Shown: piece by piece, positions 36,734 through 46,037 of the stretch
Layout of the letters: every line of letters starts with the position of its first letter
Position numbering within the stretch: the stretch's first letter is position 1
NCBI RefSeq assembly: GCF_006088715.1
Contig: NZ_CP030771.1
Span: 2,604,001-2,668,000 of the forward strand
Length of the DNA stretch: 64,000 nucleotides
Direction: 5' to 3'
Origin: Streptomyces sp. YIM 121038
GTDB lineage: Bacteria > Actinomycetota > Actinomycetes > Streptomycetales > Streptomycetaceae
Notes under the pieces: model-generated
The model's input: the letters and a program-made list of their open reading frames with translations, nothing else
What the model was told of the DNA's origin: nothing
Database searches by the model: none
Program-made: the position numbers and the translations under genes

Positions 36734-37665
36734 TCGCGCCCCATGTCCCGGTGGACGATGACCGTTTCGATGCCGGCGGAGGACAGGCTCGCGGCGAGCT
36801 TCTCGGAGGTGGCGACGGAGCGGTGCTTGCCGCCCGTACAGCCCACGGCGATGGTCACGTACCGCTTGCCCTCGCGGCGGTAGCCCGCGGCGATCAGCTG
36901 GAGCAGCTCGGTGTAGCGGTCGAGGAACTCCTTGGCGCCCGGCTGGTTGAAGACGTACGCCGACACCTCTTCGTTGAGACCGGTGTAGGGGCGCAGCTCC
37001 GGGACCCAGTGCGGGTTGGGCAGGAAGCGCATGTCGACCACGAGGTCCGCGTCGACCGGCAGGCCGTACTTGAAGCCGAAGGACATGACCGTGGCCCGCA
37101 GCTCGGGCTCCTCGTCGCCCGCGAACTGGGCGTCCATCTTGGCGCGCAGCTCGTGCACGTTCAGGCTGGAGGTGTCGATGACCAGGTCTGCGTCGCCGCG
37201 CAGCTCGCGCAGGAGCTCGCGCTCGGCGGCGATGCCGTCGACGATGCGGCCGTCGCCCTGCAGCGGGTGCGGGCGGCGGACGGACTCGAAGCGGCGCACC
37301 AGGGCGTCGTCCGAGGACTCCAGGAAGACGATGCGCCGGGTGACGTGCTTGGACTCCAGGTCCGCGAGGGACTCGCGGAGGTTGTCGAAGAAACGGCGGC
37401 CGCGCACGTCGACGACGACCGCGATGCGGGCGACGTTGCCCTGCGAGCGGGCGCCCAGCTCGACCATGGTGGGGATCAGTGCGGGCGGCAGGTTGTCCAC
37501 GACGAACCAGCCGAGGTCCTCCAGGCACTTGGCGGCCGTGCTGCGGCCCGCGCCGGACATGCCGGAGATGATCACCAGCTCCGGGATGGCCGCTTCGGCG
37601 GCCTCGCCCGGCTCGATGGTCGTGCCCGTACTCACCTGGGTACCGCCTTCGTCGTGCTCGCTCAT
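36730..37665 (-). CDS. rapZ: RapZ/YvcJ-family nucleotide-binding protein
   Basis: 311 residues from ATG 37665 (a GTG 30 nt in is possible). Walker A GMSGAGRS (35-42) and the C-terminal RapZ domain ([26 protein letters not shown], then [15 protein letters not shown]) are complete. In E. coli RapZ controls GlmS through small RNAs; in Gram-positives the role is less clear. It is coupled by 4-bp overlaps to uvrC and yvcK. Confidence 0.95.
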   Translation of the reverse strand: MSEHDEGGTQVSTGTTIEPGEAAEAAIPELVIISGMSGAGRSTAAKCLEDLGWFVVDNLPPALIPTMVELGARSQGNVARIAVVVDVRGRRFFDNLRESLADLESKHVTRRIVFLESSDDALVRRFESVRRPHPLQGDGRIVDGIAAERELLRELRGDADLVIDTSSLNVHELRAKMDAQFAGDEEPELRATVMSFGFKYGLPVDADLVVDMRFLPNPHWVPELRPYTGLNEEVSAYVFNQPGAKEFLDRYTELLQLIAAGYRREGKRYVTIAVGCTGGKHRSVATSEKLAASLSSAGIETVIVHRDMGRE

Positions 37666-39782
37666 GTCTCCATCCCCCGTCGTGGTTCCGGGGCGCCCAC
37701 GGGTGTGGCCGTCCCGCCTTCCTTCGGGGCCGCGGTCGGTGTGGCCCCCTGGCCGTTCAGCGAGTCGTCCGCCGGGGCGGGCTCCTCGCCTGTATCCGAG
37801 TCTCCCGTCCCCACGGGGTCCTCGTCCTCCATGATCTCTCCTGTGGCGGTGTTCACGGCGGGGGGTGCCGGGGCCGCCTGGGCGAAGGCCGCGAGGACGG
37901 CCTCCGCCGTCTTGCGGCCGACGCCGGGAACCTCGCAGATCTGGTCGATGGTGGCGGACCTGAGCCGCTTCAGCGACCCGAAGTGCTTGATCAGTATCTG
38001 CTTCCTGGACTCGCCGAGGCCGGACACGTCGTCCAGGGGACTCGCTCTGAAGCGCTTGGTCCGTTTGGTCCGCTGATACGAGATAGCGAAACGGTGCGCC
38101 TCGTCTCGCACGCGCTGGAGCAGATAGAGGCCCTCGCTGGTGCGCGGCAGGACCACGGGGTCGTCCTCGCCGGGCACCCAGACCTCTTCGAGGCGCTTGG
38201 CGAGGCCGCAGACCGCGATGTCGTCGATGCCCAGCTCGTCCAGGGCCCGCTGGGCGGCGGCTACCTGCGGCTGCCCGCCGTCCACGACGACGAGCTGCGG
38301 CGGATACGCGAACCTCTTGGGGCGGCCGTCGTCCTCGGTGAGGCCCTCCTGGGCCTCCTCCGGGCTCCACTCCCCCGTCTTCTCCTTCTCGACGAGGTAG
38401 CGCCGGAAGCGCCGCGTGATCACTTCGTGCATGGACCGGACGTCGTCCTGTCCTTCGAAGCCCTTGATCTGGAAGCGGCGGTACTCGCTCTTGCGGGCGA
38501 GCCCGTCCTCGAAGACGACCATGGAGGCGACCACGTCGTCGCCCTGGAGGTGCGAGATGTCGTAGCACTCGATGCGCAGGGGCGCGCTGTCGAGCTCCAG
38601 GGCCGCGGCGATCTCCTCCAGGGCCCGGGAGCGCGTGGTGAGGTCGGAGGCGCGCTTGGTCTTGTGCAGGACGAGCGACTGCTGGGCGTTGCGCGCGACG
38701 GTCTCCATGAGGGCCTTCTTGTCGCCGCGCTGCGGGATGCGCAGCGACACGTTCGACCCGCGGCGCTGGGTGAGCCACTCCTGGACGGGCCCCACGGGGT
38801 CGGGCAGCGCGGGGACGAGCACCTCCTTGGGCACGGAGTCGCCGCGCTCCTCGCCGTAGAGCTGCTGGAGCGCGTGCTCGACGAGGTCGGCGGTGGTGAC
38901 GGCCTCGACCTTGTCGGTGACCCAGCCGCGCTGGCCGCGCACGCGTCCGCCGCGCACGTGGAAGATCTGGACGGCGGCCTCCAGCTCGTCCTCGGCGACG
39001 GCGATCAGGTCGGCGTCGGTGGCGTCGGCGAGGACGACCGCGCTCTTCTCCATCGCCTTCCTGAGGGCGTCTATGTCGTCGCGGAGGCGGGCCGCCCGCT
39101 CGTACTCCATCTCCTCGGCCGCGTCCGTCATCTGACGCTCCAGGCGCCGGATGTACGTGCCCGTGCGGCCGGTCATGAACTCGCAGAAGTCCTCGGCCAG
39201 TTCCCGGTGGTCCTCGGCGGAGATCCGGTCCACGCAGGGCGCGGCACACTTGCCGATGTAGCCGAGGAGGCAGGGGCGGCCGGTGCGGGCCGCGTTCTTG
39301 AAGACGCCCGCCGAGCACGTCCGCACGGGGAAGACGCGGAGCAGCAGGTCCACGGTGTCGCGGATGGCCCAGGCGTGGCCGTACGGACCGAAGTAGCGCA
39401 CGCCCTTCTTCTTCTGACCGCGCATCACCTGCACGCGCGGGAACTCCTCGTTCATCGTCACCGCGAGGTAGGGATAGCTCTTGTCGTCGCGGTACTTGAC
39501 GTTGAAACGCGGGTCGTACTCCTTGATCCAGGTGTACTCCAGCTGCAGCGCGGCGGTCTCCGTGGCGACGACGGTCCACTCCACGGAGGCGGCCGTCGTC
39601 ACCATGGTGGCCGTGCGCGGGTGCAGGTTCGCCAGGTCCTGGAAATAGCTGGCGAGGCGCTGGCGCAGGCTCTTGGCCTTCCCGACGTAGATCACACGGC
39701 GGTGCTCGTCACGGAACCTGTAGACCCCGGGCGAGTCGGGGATCTGTCCCGGCTTGGGGCGGTAGCTGGAAGGGTCGGCCAT
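37662..39782 (-). CDS. uvrC: UvrC excinuclease subunit
   Basis: 706 residues. It has the GIY-YIG nuclease [20 protein letters not shown] near residue 20, a cysteine-rich region [11 protein letters not shown], a UVR motif around [18 protein letters not shown], the RNase H-like nuclease core with D/H residues ([22 protein letters not shown] and VVDGGQPQ) and C-terminal HhH repeats ([13 protein letters not shown]). It makes the two incisions in nucleotide excision repair. The acidic/Pro-rich tail after 640 is not conserved. The start is leaderless by promoter position. Confidence 0.97.
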   Translation of the reverse strand: MADPSSYRPKPGQIPDSPGVYRFRDEHRRVIYVGKAKSLRQRLASYFQDLANLHPRTATMVTTAASVEWTVVATETAALQLEYTWIKEYDPRFNVKYRDDKSYPYLAVTMNEEFPRVQVMRGQKKKGVRYFGPYGHAWAIRDTVDLLLRVFPVRTCSAGVFKNAARTGRPCLLGYIGKCAAPCVDRISAEDHRELAEDFCEFMTGRTGTYIRRLERQMTDAAEEMEYERAARLRDDIDALRKAMEKSAVVLADATDADLIAVAEDELEAAVQIFHVRGGRVRGQRGWVTDKVEAVTTADLVEHALQQLYGEERGDSVPKEVLVPALPDPVGPVQEWLTQRRGSNVSLRIPQRGDKKALMETVARNAQQSLVLHKTKRASDLTTRSRALEEIAAALELDSAPLRIECYDISHLQGDDVVASMVVFEDGLARKSEYRRFQIKGFEGQDDVRSMHEVITRRFRRYLVEKEKTGEWSPEEAQEGLTEDDGRPKRFAYPPQLVVVDGGQPQVAAAQRALDELGIDDIAVCGLAKRLEEVWVPGEDDPVVLPRTSEGLYLLQRVRDEAHRFAISYQRTKRTKRFRASPLDDVSGLGESRKQILIKHFGSLKRLRSATIDQICEVPGVGRKTAEAVLAAFAQAAPAPPAVNTATGEIMEDEDPVGTGDSDTGEEPAPADDSLNGQGATPTAAPKEGGTATPVGAPEPRRGMET

Positions 39783-39789
39783 GTCGGAC

Positions 39790-39812
39790 AGCCTACTGGC
39801 GGGGTATGACAG
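39790..39812 (-). promoter_or_regulatory. uvrC promoter, weak PafBC-like
   Basis: CTGTCATAC (39804-39812), 8 bp, then TAGGCT (39790-39795), with the ATG 7 nt further. The spacing and the TGTCA core match TTGTCRGTG-N8-TAnnnT, but four of nine upstream positions differ. Confidence 0.5.
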
Positions 39813-39874
39813 CGGCGCGGACCCGCCCGCCCCTGCGGCAGGGGCGGGCGGGCTCCGGCCGGAGCCGGGCGGTC

Positions 39875-40759
39875 TCAGCCGAGGCGGCGCGAGCGGCGCC
39901 GGACGAGCGCGGCCCCGGAGAGGCCGAGCGCGACGGCGGCGCCGGCGGCGGCCACCGAGGAGACCACGGTCACCGGACCGTCCGCGGACCCGGCGGCGGA
40001 GGCGGTCCTGCCCTCGGACCGGGGGGCGGCCGCGGGCTCGTCATAGCCTCCGGCCTTGCCGGACTTCGCGTACGCGGACCCCGGCAGCTTGTCCCCGTAC
40101 GCCTTGTGCACCCGGCGCTGGTAGGCGGCGACCGTGGTGCCGTTCGCGCCGACGGCACGGATCGCGTCCCGGTCGAGCGGCAGGATCCGCTCTCCCTTCT
40201 GCACGTACCAGGCGTTGATCTGCGGCTCGATGAAGACGGTGCCTCCGGGGAGCTTGTCGGCGCCCACGCGTGCGTAGCGCGTCTCGTCGTTCCCGGTGGC
40301 GATGTTCACCACCTGCCAGGAGCCGGCCTGCCGGGCGGTCCACAGCGACGCCTTCTGGCCGTCGGAGGAGACCGCCTCGCTGGCGAGGAACTCCATGGCG
40401 GCGATCGGTGCGCCCTTCTTGCCCGCGACGAAGTCGGCCGCCAGGTAGTAGACGGGTACGGCCCGCTCCCCCGTCACGCGGGGCGCGGCCTTCGCCTTGC
40501 TGACGGCGCCGTCGCGGGCGAAGAACCGGGAGAGCGTGTCGAGGGTCTTCGGGGCCTCGGCCGCGTCGTGGGCGGCGCCCCGGGTGGCCTCGGAGGGAGC
40601 GGCGGGCGCGGGCGGCGCCGCCGGTCCGGAGTCGGCGGTGGCGTGCGGCGCCGCGAGCCCGAGCAGCAGCGCGGCGGCGGAACCGGCGAGCGTGGCCTTC
40701 AGGAGACGGCCACGGGCGTATCGGCTCTCTACGGAGACGCGGGGCAGGTGACGGGTCAT
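39875..40759 (-). CDS. Secreted, C-terminally membrane-anchored protein of unknown function
   Basis: 294 residues from ATG 40759. The order is a Sec signal ([21 protein letters not shown]), a Pro/Ala-rich stretch, and an unrecognised extracellular domain containing [31 protein letters not shown] and [19 protein letters not shown] low-complexity linker and one C-terminal helix ([20 protein letters not shown]) ended by RRRSRR follow. There is no LPxTG or LAxTG sortase motif. It starts 5 nt after the papain-like protease gene, so the two are surely co-transcribed; it may be the protease's partner, inhibitor or substrate. That is inference. Confidence 0.8.
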   Translation of the reverse strand: MTRHLPRVSVESRYARGRLLKATLAGSAAALLLGLAAPHATADSGPAAPPAPAAPSEATRGAAHDAAEAPKTLDTLSRFFARDGAVSKAKAAPRVTGERAVPVYYLAADFVAGKKGAPIAAMEFLASEAVSSDGQKASLWTARQAGSWQVVNIATGNDETRYARVGADKLPGGTVFIEPQINAWYVQKGERILPLDRDAIRAVGANGTTVAAYQRRVHKAYGDKLPGSAYAKSGKAGGYDEPAAAPRSEGRTASAAGSADGPVTVVSSVAAAGAAVALGLSGAALVRRRSRRLG

Positions 40760-40764
40760 CGCTC

Positions 40765-41436
40765 TCACGCCCCTATCCGGTACAGCGAGTGGGTCCAGGA
40801 GAACGTGTTGTTGTTGGTGTACCAGGAGTGCGACGCCCAGTTGTAGCGGTCGTTCGACGGCCACGGGTCGCCCCAGTAGACCCAGCTGTTGGCGGTGTCG
40901 TAGCCGTAGAGGGTGTGCATGTGGCCGCCGCCGTTGGACCACTGGATGCGGGTCTCGACGGGACGGTTGGCGTTGACCTCGGCCTGCACGGTGTCGTACC
41001 GCAGCCAGCCGGTGACGTACGAGCCGCGGTTGATGCCCATCCAGCCCAGGGCGGTCTGCACGTTGCCCAGGGTGGCCTGGTTGTTGGGGCACTCGGTGTT
41101 CTGGCTGCGGTTGAAGGCCGCGTTGCAGAACTGGTTCTGGGAGTAGTTCTTGCCCATGAAGGTGGCGATGGTGTTGCCCGCCGCCGCCCAGCACCAGTTG
41201 GTCTTCTGCTGTGCCTGCATGGTGAGGTTCAGGCGCTTGGCCGCGAGGGCGGACGGGGCTGCGACGCGCTCACCGGCCGCGGGGGCCGACACGGAGGACG
41301 CTGTGGAGCGCGGCGCGGCGGTGTCGTGCGGGGCCGCAACGGCCGTTGCCGTCGGCACGGCCGCCAGGGCCGTCACGGCGACGGCGAGGGCGGAAAGCCG
41401 TCTCCGCCGACTGGAGTTGCTGGATCTGTGGTGCAT
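40765..41436 (-). CDS. Secreted papain-like cysteine protease
   Basis: 223 residues. After a signal peptide (RRRRLSALAVAVTALAAVPTATAVA) the catalytic domain begins QQKTNWCWAAAGNTIATFMG with nucleophile C82, as in C39/C70 (AvrRpt2-like) peptidases. H172 in GGGHMHTLYGYD and D190 in YWGDPW complete a probable triad. C104 and C116 may form a disulfide. The substrate is unknown. It is the first gene of a two-gene operon with the membrane-anchored protein. Confidence 0.88.
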   Translation of the reverse strand: MHHRSSNSSRRRRLSALAVAVTALAAVPTATAVAAPHDTAAPRSTASSVSAPAAGERVAAPSALAAKRLNLTMQAQQKTNWCWAAAGNTIATFMGKNYSQNQFCNAAFNRSQNTECPNNQATLGNVQTALGWMGINRGSYVTGWLRYDTVQAEVNANRPVETRIQWSNGGGHMHTLYGYDTANSWVYWGDPWPSNDRYNWASHSWYTNNNTFSWTHSLYRIGA

Positions 41437-41508
41437 CGCGGTCCTCCCGAGCAGTGGGGGTTTGAGGTGGAGGAACGCGTCCGGACGCTGGATTGAGCAT
41501 CAAGCCTT

Positions 41509-41525
41509 GTTGACTTCCGGTCAAC
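41509..41525. promoter_or_regulatory. Inverted repeat GTTGAC-N5-GTCAAC upstream of the protease gene
   Basis: A perfect 6-bp inverted repeat. On the minus strand it contains TTGACC, a good -35, about 17 bp from GATGCT. This is a probable protease promoter with an overlapping operator. Confidence 0.5.
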
Positions 41526-41637
41526 ACGCTTCAATGCGGGGTTAATGGAACCGTGAACAACAGCCCACCCCTGTGAACACCGGCCGTACGCTCACCTGGT
41601 CGCCCGCTCCGATCAGCGCGTACACACCCACGGTCTG

Positions 41638-41651
41638 TGTGAACGTTCACA
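41638..41651. promoter_or_regulatory. Perfect palindrome TGTGAACGTTCACA before the HTH gene
   Basis: A 14-bp perfect palindrome lies 13 bp upstream of GTG 41665. It is a likely (auto)regulatory operator for the HTH protein or another dimeric regulator. Confidence 0.6.
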
Positions 41652-41664
41652 GAAAGGACCCGCG

Positions 41665-42648
41665 GTGCGGCCCGCGCCCTCCCCCACGCATCCCCCCACC
41701 CGCCTGCCCGCCTCTCCCCTCGCGGACACCGTCCCCGCGGAGCTCGCCTCCGCCCTGCGCACCGGCCCCTTCCACGTCGCGCTGCGCGCGGCGATCGCCG
41801 CGCGCAGACTGCCCCTGCAACGCGTGCGCCACCACCTCGCGCGCCACGGCGTCAGCGTCGGGGTGACCAGCCTCAGCTACTGGCAGCAGGGCGCGCGCCG
41901 CCCGCAGCGCGCCGAGTCGCTGCGGGCCGTGCGCGCCCTGGAGGAGATACTCGACCTCCCCGAGGAGTCCCTGATCCGGCTGCTCGCCCGTACCGACGAC
42001 TGTCCTGACGGCGAACGGCCCCCCGCCCGTTCGTACCGCTCCCTGGTGGAGGCCGCCGACGTCCTCCAGGCCCTCCTGGGCGAGTTGGAGTCCCCGCTCG
42101 ACGGCGGCCTGCACACCGTCGGCCACCACGAGCGCGTCCGCATCGGCGGAGCGCGCGAGCTGCTCGGCCGCGACTCGGAGCACATCGTGCGCGCGCACCG
42201 GGACGGCGTGGACCGCTACGTCGCCATCCACCACGGCGACCCGGGCTGCGCGCCCGAGCGCACCCGGGTCCTCGCCTTGGACAACTGCCGCACCGGGCGC
42301 GTCCGCTGGCACCACGACACCGGCGTCCTGGTCGCCGAGCTGCTCTTCGACGTGCGCCTGCGCGCGGGCGAGACGCATATGTTCCGCTACGGCTTCGAGG
42401 ACGGCACGGCCGGGGTGAGCGGCGAGTACTTCCGCGGCTTCAGCTTCGCGGGCGGCCAGTACGCCCTCCAGGTCCGCTTCGCCAGGGGCGCCCTGCCCGT
42501 GCGCTGCCACCGCTTCACCCAGCACTCGGCGGCCGCCCCGCGCGTGGGGCGCAGGGAGCTCACGCTGACCGGCAGCCACCGGTCGGTGCACCTCGTGGAG
42601 CCGCAGGTGCGGGCCGGGATCGTCGGGATCGAGTGGGACTGGGACTGA
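41665..42648 (+). CDS. Helix-turn-helix transcriptional regulator
   Basis: 327 residues from GTG 41665 with AAAGGA upstream. Residues 35-80 form a XRE-like HTH (LPLQRVRHHLARHGVSVG and VTSLSYWQQGARRPQRAESL). The remaining two-thirds is a beta-rich domain (HHDTGVLVAELLFDVRLRAG and GVSGEYFRGFSFAGGQYALQ) with no family recognised by me. It is divergent from the protease operon, so it may regulate itself and/or the protease genes. Confidence 0.82.
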   Translation: MRPAPSPTHPPTRLPASPLADTVPAELASALRTGPFHVALRAAIAARRLPLQRVRHHLARHGVSVGVTSLSYWQQGARRPQRAESLRAVRALEEILDLPEESLIRLLARTDDCPDGERPPARSYRSLVEAADVLQALLGELESPLDGGLHTVGHHERVRIGGARELLGRDSEHIVRAHRDGVDRYVAIHHGDPGCAPERTRVLALDNCRTGRVRWHHDTGVLVAELLFDVRLRAGETHMFRYGFEDGTAGVSGEYFRGFSFAGGQYALQVRFARGALPVRCHRFTQHSAAAPRVGRRELTLTGSHRSVHLVEPQVRAGIVGIEWDWD

Positions 42649-42734
42649 GGGCGCAGGAACGGGCAGGGGGCACGGGCGTGGAGCCCGGGGAGCGGACGCC
42701 CAGTGAGCGCCCCGCCCGGGGCCCGCGCACCGCC

Positions 42735-43157
42735 TCAGGCCCCGGGGCCCGCCACGATCTTGCCGCCCGCCACCTTCACGGGCAGCTCCTCCAGGGGGGC
42801 CACGGCGGGCTCGTGCAGCACCTTGCCGTTCCTCGCGTCGAACTGGCTGCCGTGGCACTGACAGGTCAGCTTGCTGCCCTGGAGCTTGTGGATGGGGCAC
42901 CGCGCGTGCGTGCAGATCGTGCTGAACGCCTTGTACTCGTCGTCCGCGATCCTGCTGACCACCACGTTGTGGTCGGTGTACAGCTTCGAGCCGCCCACGG
43001 CCACCTCGTCGGCCGCGCCCAGGTCCACCGGCTCGGTCGGCGCGGAGCGGCTGCCGTTGCCGTCGCCGGACGAGCAGGCCGTCAGACCGAGCCCGGCGAC
43101 CGGGGCGAGCGCGGCCGCGCGCAGCACGGTGCGACGGGCGTGAGGGGTGCCGGACAT
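42735..43157 (-). CDS. Exported Rieske [2Fe-2S] lipoprotein
   Basis: 140 residues. The N-terminus HARRTVLRAAALAPVAGLGLTACSS has a Tat-like RR and a lipobox (LTAC). The Rieske motifs CTHARCPIH and CQCHGSQFD provide two Cys and two His ligands, plus the extra disulfide cysteines of high-potential Rieske proteins. It is probably a periplasmic-face electron carrier; the partner is unknown. GGAG precedes the ATG. It converges with the HTH gene. Confidence 0.92.
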   Translation of the reverse strand: MSGTPHARRTVLRAAALAPVAGLGLTACSSGDGNGSRSAPTEPVDLGAADEVAVGGSKLYTDHNVVVSRIADDEYKAFSTICTHARCPIHKLQGSKLTCQCHGSQFDARNGKVLHEPAVAPLEELPVKVAGGKIVAGPGA

Positions 43158-43296
43158 GAGGTCTCCACAGGTCAGGAGGGTTTGGCGACGGGGCAGACCC
43201 TACCGTTACGGACCTTCGTGACCGCGCCCGGCACGAACGTGACCGTGTCGGCCCCGGCCGTGCCCGGGTGCCGCCCGCCCCGGTCCGGCCGCCCGT

Positions 43297-43312
43297 ACAG
43301 GCTCTAGCCTGT
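43297..43312. promoter_or_regulatory. Palindrome ACAGGCT-N2-AGCCTGT over the kinase promoter
   Basis: Perfect 7-bp arms enclose a possible -10 TAGCCT (43305-43310), 31 bp upstream of the sugar kinase GTG. A repressor site is likely. Confidence 0.5.
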
Positions 43313-43343
43313 GCGCAAGCGGAGCGCGGGAAAGGAACCATCA

Positions 43344-44267
43344 GTGATAGTCGCCGCAGGTGAAGCCCTCATCGACCTCGTTCCGCAGGACGCCGGTCCG
43401 CCGGCGGACGCGGCCCTCGCCCCGCTCGCGCCCCGGCTCGGCGGCGGGCCCTTCAACACCGCGGTCGCGCTCGGCCGCCTCGGCTCCCCCGCCGGCTTCT
43501 GCTCCCGCGTCTCGTGCGACGCGTTCGGCGAGGCGCTGCTCGCGCGGCTGCGGACGGCCGGTGTCGACGTCTCGCTGGTGCAGCGCGGCACCGAGCCGAC
43601 GACGCTGGCCCTGACCTCGATCGCCGCGGACGGCTCGGCGGGCTACTCCTTCTACGTCGACGGCACGGCCGACCGGCTCTTCGCCGCGCCCGCGCGCCTT
43701 CCCGACGGCGTACGGGCCATGACGTTCGGGACCTGCTCGATGGTCCTGGAGCCGGGTGCGAGCGCGTACGAGGAGCTGATGCGGCGCGCGGCGGCGCAGG
43801 GCGTGTTCACGGCCCTCGACCCCAACATCCGTGCCGGGCTCATCCCCGACGCGGACGCCTACCGCGCCCGCTTCAAGAGCTGGCTGCCGTCGGTGGCGCT
43901 CCTGAAGCTGTCGGAGGAGGACGCGCGCTGGCTGGGCGGCACGCCCCAGGAGTGGCTGGCGTCCGGGCCCGCCGCCGTCGTGGTCACGCGGGGCGGCGAC
44001 GGCCTGTCGGTGCTCACGCGCGCGTGCGGCGAGGTCGATGTGCCGGGCGTCCCCGTGGACGTCGTGGACACGATCGGCGCGGGCGACACGGTCAACGCGG
44101 CGCTGCTGCACTCCCTGGCTGCCCGGGACGCGCTGTCGGCGGACGCCGTGGCCGGGCTCGACGCCGAAGCGTGGACGGACGTCCTGGGCTTCGCGGCGCG
44201 CGCGGCGGCCGTGACCTGCTCGCGGGCGGGCGCCGAGCCGCCGTACGCGGCGGAGGTGGACGGGTAA
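43344..44267 (+). CDS. PfkB-family carbohydrate kinase (fructokinase-like)
   Basis: 307 residues from GTG 43344 with AAAGGA 8 nt upstream. The start VIVAAGEALIDLVPQ, the GGGPFNTAVALGRLG signature and the ATP/base site DTIGAGDTVNAALLHSLAA with catalytic Asp identify a PfkB/ribokinase-fold sugar kinase. The sugar is not certain. No transporter lies beside it. Confidence 0.92.
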   Translation: MIVAAGEALIDLVPQDAGPPADAALAPLAPRLGGGPFNTAVALGRLGSPAGFCSRVSCDAFGEALLARLRTAGVDVSLVQRGTEPTTLALTSIAADGSAGYSFYVDGTADRLFAAPARLPDGVRAMTFGTCSMVLEPGASAYEELMRRAAAQGVFTALDPNIRAGLIPDADAYRARFKSWLPSVALLKLSEEDARWLGGTPQEWLASGPAAVVVTRGGDGLSVLTRACGEVDVPGVPVDVVDTIGAGDTVNAALLHSLAARDALSADAVAGLDAEAWTDVLGFAARAAAVTCSRAGAEPPYAAEVDG

Positions 44268-44364
44268 CGGGTAGCCCGCCGAAACGGCTGACGCGTACCG
44301 ACGTGTGGGTGGGCCGGTGCGTGCCTGCGGAGGTGTGGTGCGCGTGCCTGCGGGGGGGGGCGCC

Positions 44365-45225
44365 TCAGCCGCTGACCGCGCGCAGGCCGCCCGGCTGGCG
44401 GCCGTTCAGCCGGTCGAGCGCGGCCGACGTGGCGTCGTCGGCCGGGAGGTGCACCAGGAGGCGCTGCCCGTCGACGTCGGGCAGGGCGAGCGACTCGTAC
44501 GCGAGACGCAGGCTACCCACCTGCGGATGGCTGAGGCGCTGCACGCCGCTGCGGCGCGGCACATCGGGCACGGCGTGGGCGCGATCGGCGAACGGCGCTC
44601 CGGCGAGGACCGTCAACTCGTCCACGAGCTGCATCACATGGGGGTCGATCATCGGCGATTCGCTTCTGAGGTGCGCGATCTGCTCGTCGGCGACGCGCTC
44701 CCACTCGGGGAAGGCGGTGCGGGCCCGCTCGTCGGTGAAGACGAACCGCAGCAGGTTGGGCCGGTCGCCGTCGAGGAGCCCCAGCGGACGGGCGACGCGT
44801 TCGTAACCCGTCGTGTACGCGATGATGTCGCTGAGCCGGTTGAGCAGCACGGCCGGGGTGGGCTCCAGGCGGTCGACGACGGCCCGCACGGTCGGGCGCA
44901 CCTCCCGGGCCGGGGGCGGGGCCGCCGAGCAGCACGGGTCGTCGGCGCCGCCGCTGGCCTTCTCCAGGCGGCGCAGGTGGATGCGCTCCTCGATGGTCAG
45001 GCGCAGCGTGTCCGCGAGCGCGCCGAGCACCTGCGCGGACGGGTTGCGGTCGCGGCCCTGTTCGAGGCGGGTGAGGTACTCGACGCTGATGCCCGCGAGC
45101 GTTGCGACCTCGGAGCGGCGCAGTCCGGGGGTGCGCCGGCGCGGCCCGCTCGGCAGGCCGACCTCCGTGGGAGTGACGGCTTCACGGCGTGTGCGCAGGA
45201 AGGCGCCCAACTCGTTGTCGCTCAC
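44365..45225 (-). CDS. XRE-family regulator with MmyB-like ligand domain
   Basis: 286 residues. The HTH (RRTPGLRRSEVATLAGISVE and YLTRLEQGRDRNPSAQVLGA) is followed by an MmyB-type PAS-like ligand-binding domain (PTPAVLLNRLSDIIAYTTGY and RNLLRFVFTDERART-like LLRFVFTDERARTAFPEWE). Such proteins control antibiotic or adjacent oxidoreductase genes and may bind fatty acids. It is divergent from the YceI gene, a possible target. Nine consecutive G (44352-44360) follow the stop. Confidence 0.92.
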   Translation of the reverse strand: MSDNELGAFLRTRREAVTPTEVGLPSGPRRRTPGLRRSEVATLAGISVEYLTRLEQGRDRNPSAQVLGALADTLRLTIEERIHLRRLEKASGGADDPCCSAAPPPAREVRPTVRAVVDRLEPTPAVLLNRLSDIIAYTTGYERVARPLGLLDGDRPNLLRFVFTDERARTAFPEWERVADEQIAHLRSESPMIDPHVMQLVDELTVLAGAPFADRAHAVPDVPRRSGVQRLSHPQVGSLRLAYESLALPDVDGQRLLVHLPADDATSAALDRLNGRQPGGLRAVSG

Positions 45226-45337
45226 TCCGCGAACGTACCAGGGGGATCCGCGGGTCGCGGGCCCGGATCATGGCCCTGTCACTACCAGTCTCGGCCCGGC
45301 CTTCCTCCGTCTCGCGCGCCGCCCCACAGTGGTCGGC

Positions 45338-45904
45338 ATGAGCTTCGAAACCACTGACGCGGCCGTTGCCACCACCCCTCTTCCTCTGCCCGCGGGCCGC
45401 TGGGCCATCGATCCGTTCCACTCCGCGGTGAACTTCACGATCCGTCACCTGGGCATCTCCAAGGTGCGGGGCCGCTTCGCCGAGTTCGACGCGGAGCTCG
45501 TCGTGGGCGAGACCCTGGAGACCAGCTCCGTGACGTCCACGATCCAGCTGGCGTCGATCGACACCGGCAACGCGGACCGTGACGCGCACGTCCGCGCGTC
45601 CGACCTGCTCGACGTGGAGCACCGCCCCACCATGACCTTCCGCTCCACCCGCCTTGAGGGCGCGGGCGAGGACTGGACGATGGCGGGCGAGCTGACCATC
45701 GGCGAGGTGACGCGCCCGGTGACGCTCGCCGTGGAGTTCGGCGGGCTCGGCGAGTTCGGTGAGGTCCGGCACGCCGGTTTCGAGGCGACGGGCGAGATCC
45801 GGCGCAGCGAGTACGGCCTGTCCTTCGCTCCCGGGATGCTCGGTGAGGTCGTCAAGATCCAGCTGGACATGCAGTTCCTGGAGCCCGGGAAGGGCGACGC
45901 GTAA
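45338..45904 (+). CDS. YceI-family lipid-binding protein
   Basis: 188 residues with no signal peptide. The lipocalin-like YceI pattern is clear: GRWAIDPFHSAVNFTIRHLG, then SKVRGRFAEFDAEL, IDTGNADRDAHVRASDLLDV and FAPGMLGEVVKIQLD. YceI proteins bind polyisoprenoids or other amphiphiles. It is divergent from the MmyB-like regulator, a common pairing. Confidence 0.94.
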   Translation: MSFETTDAAVATTPLPLPAGRWAIDPFHSAVNFTIRHLGISKVRGRFAEFDAELVVGETLETSSVTSTIQLASIDTGNADRDAHVRASDLLDVEHRPTMTFRSTRLEGAGEDWTMAGELTIGEVTRPVTLAVEFGGLGEFGEVRHAGFEATGEIRRSEYGLSFAPGMLGEVVKIQLDMQFLEPGKGDA

Positions 45905-45980
45905 CCGGAGGCCGGGAAGGGCGGCGCGTCAGCGGAGCGGCCGCCTGTCCGGTGGCCCTCGCTGCCCCTTTGTCCCCCCC

Positions 45981-46014
45981 TGTTCGCGTTGCTCGTCTGT
46001 TCGCGTTGCTCGTC
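45981..46014. repeat. 17-bp exact tandem duplication between YceI and crotonase genes
   Basis: TGTTCGCGTTGCTCGTC is present twice head-to-tail (45981-45997, 45998-46014). Confidence 0.85.
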
Positions 46015-46030
46015 CTGCCAGCAGGACGAG
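46009..46030. terminator. Bidirectional terminator between convergent genes
   Basis: A perfect 10-bp stem (46009-46018 with 46021-46030) stands between the YceI and crotonase gene stops. Confidence 0.75.
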
Positions 46031-46037
46031 TCCTCGG

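Noticed and set aside
44268..44364. G-rich stretch with nine consecutive G after the kinase gene as a phase-variation tract
   Set aside because: It lies outside coding sequence and away from any promoter; no switching target is evident.
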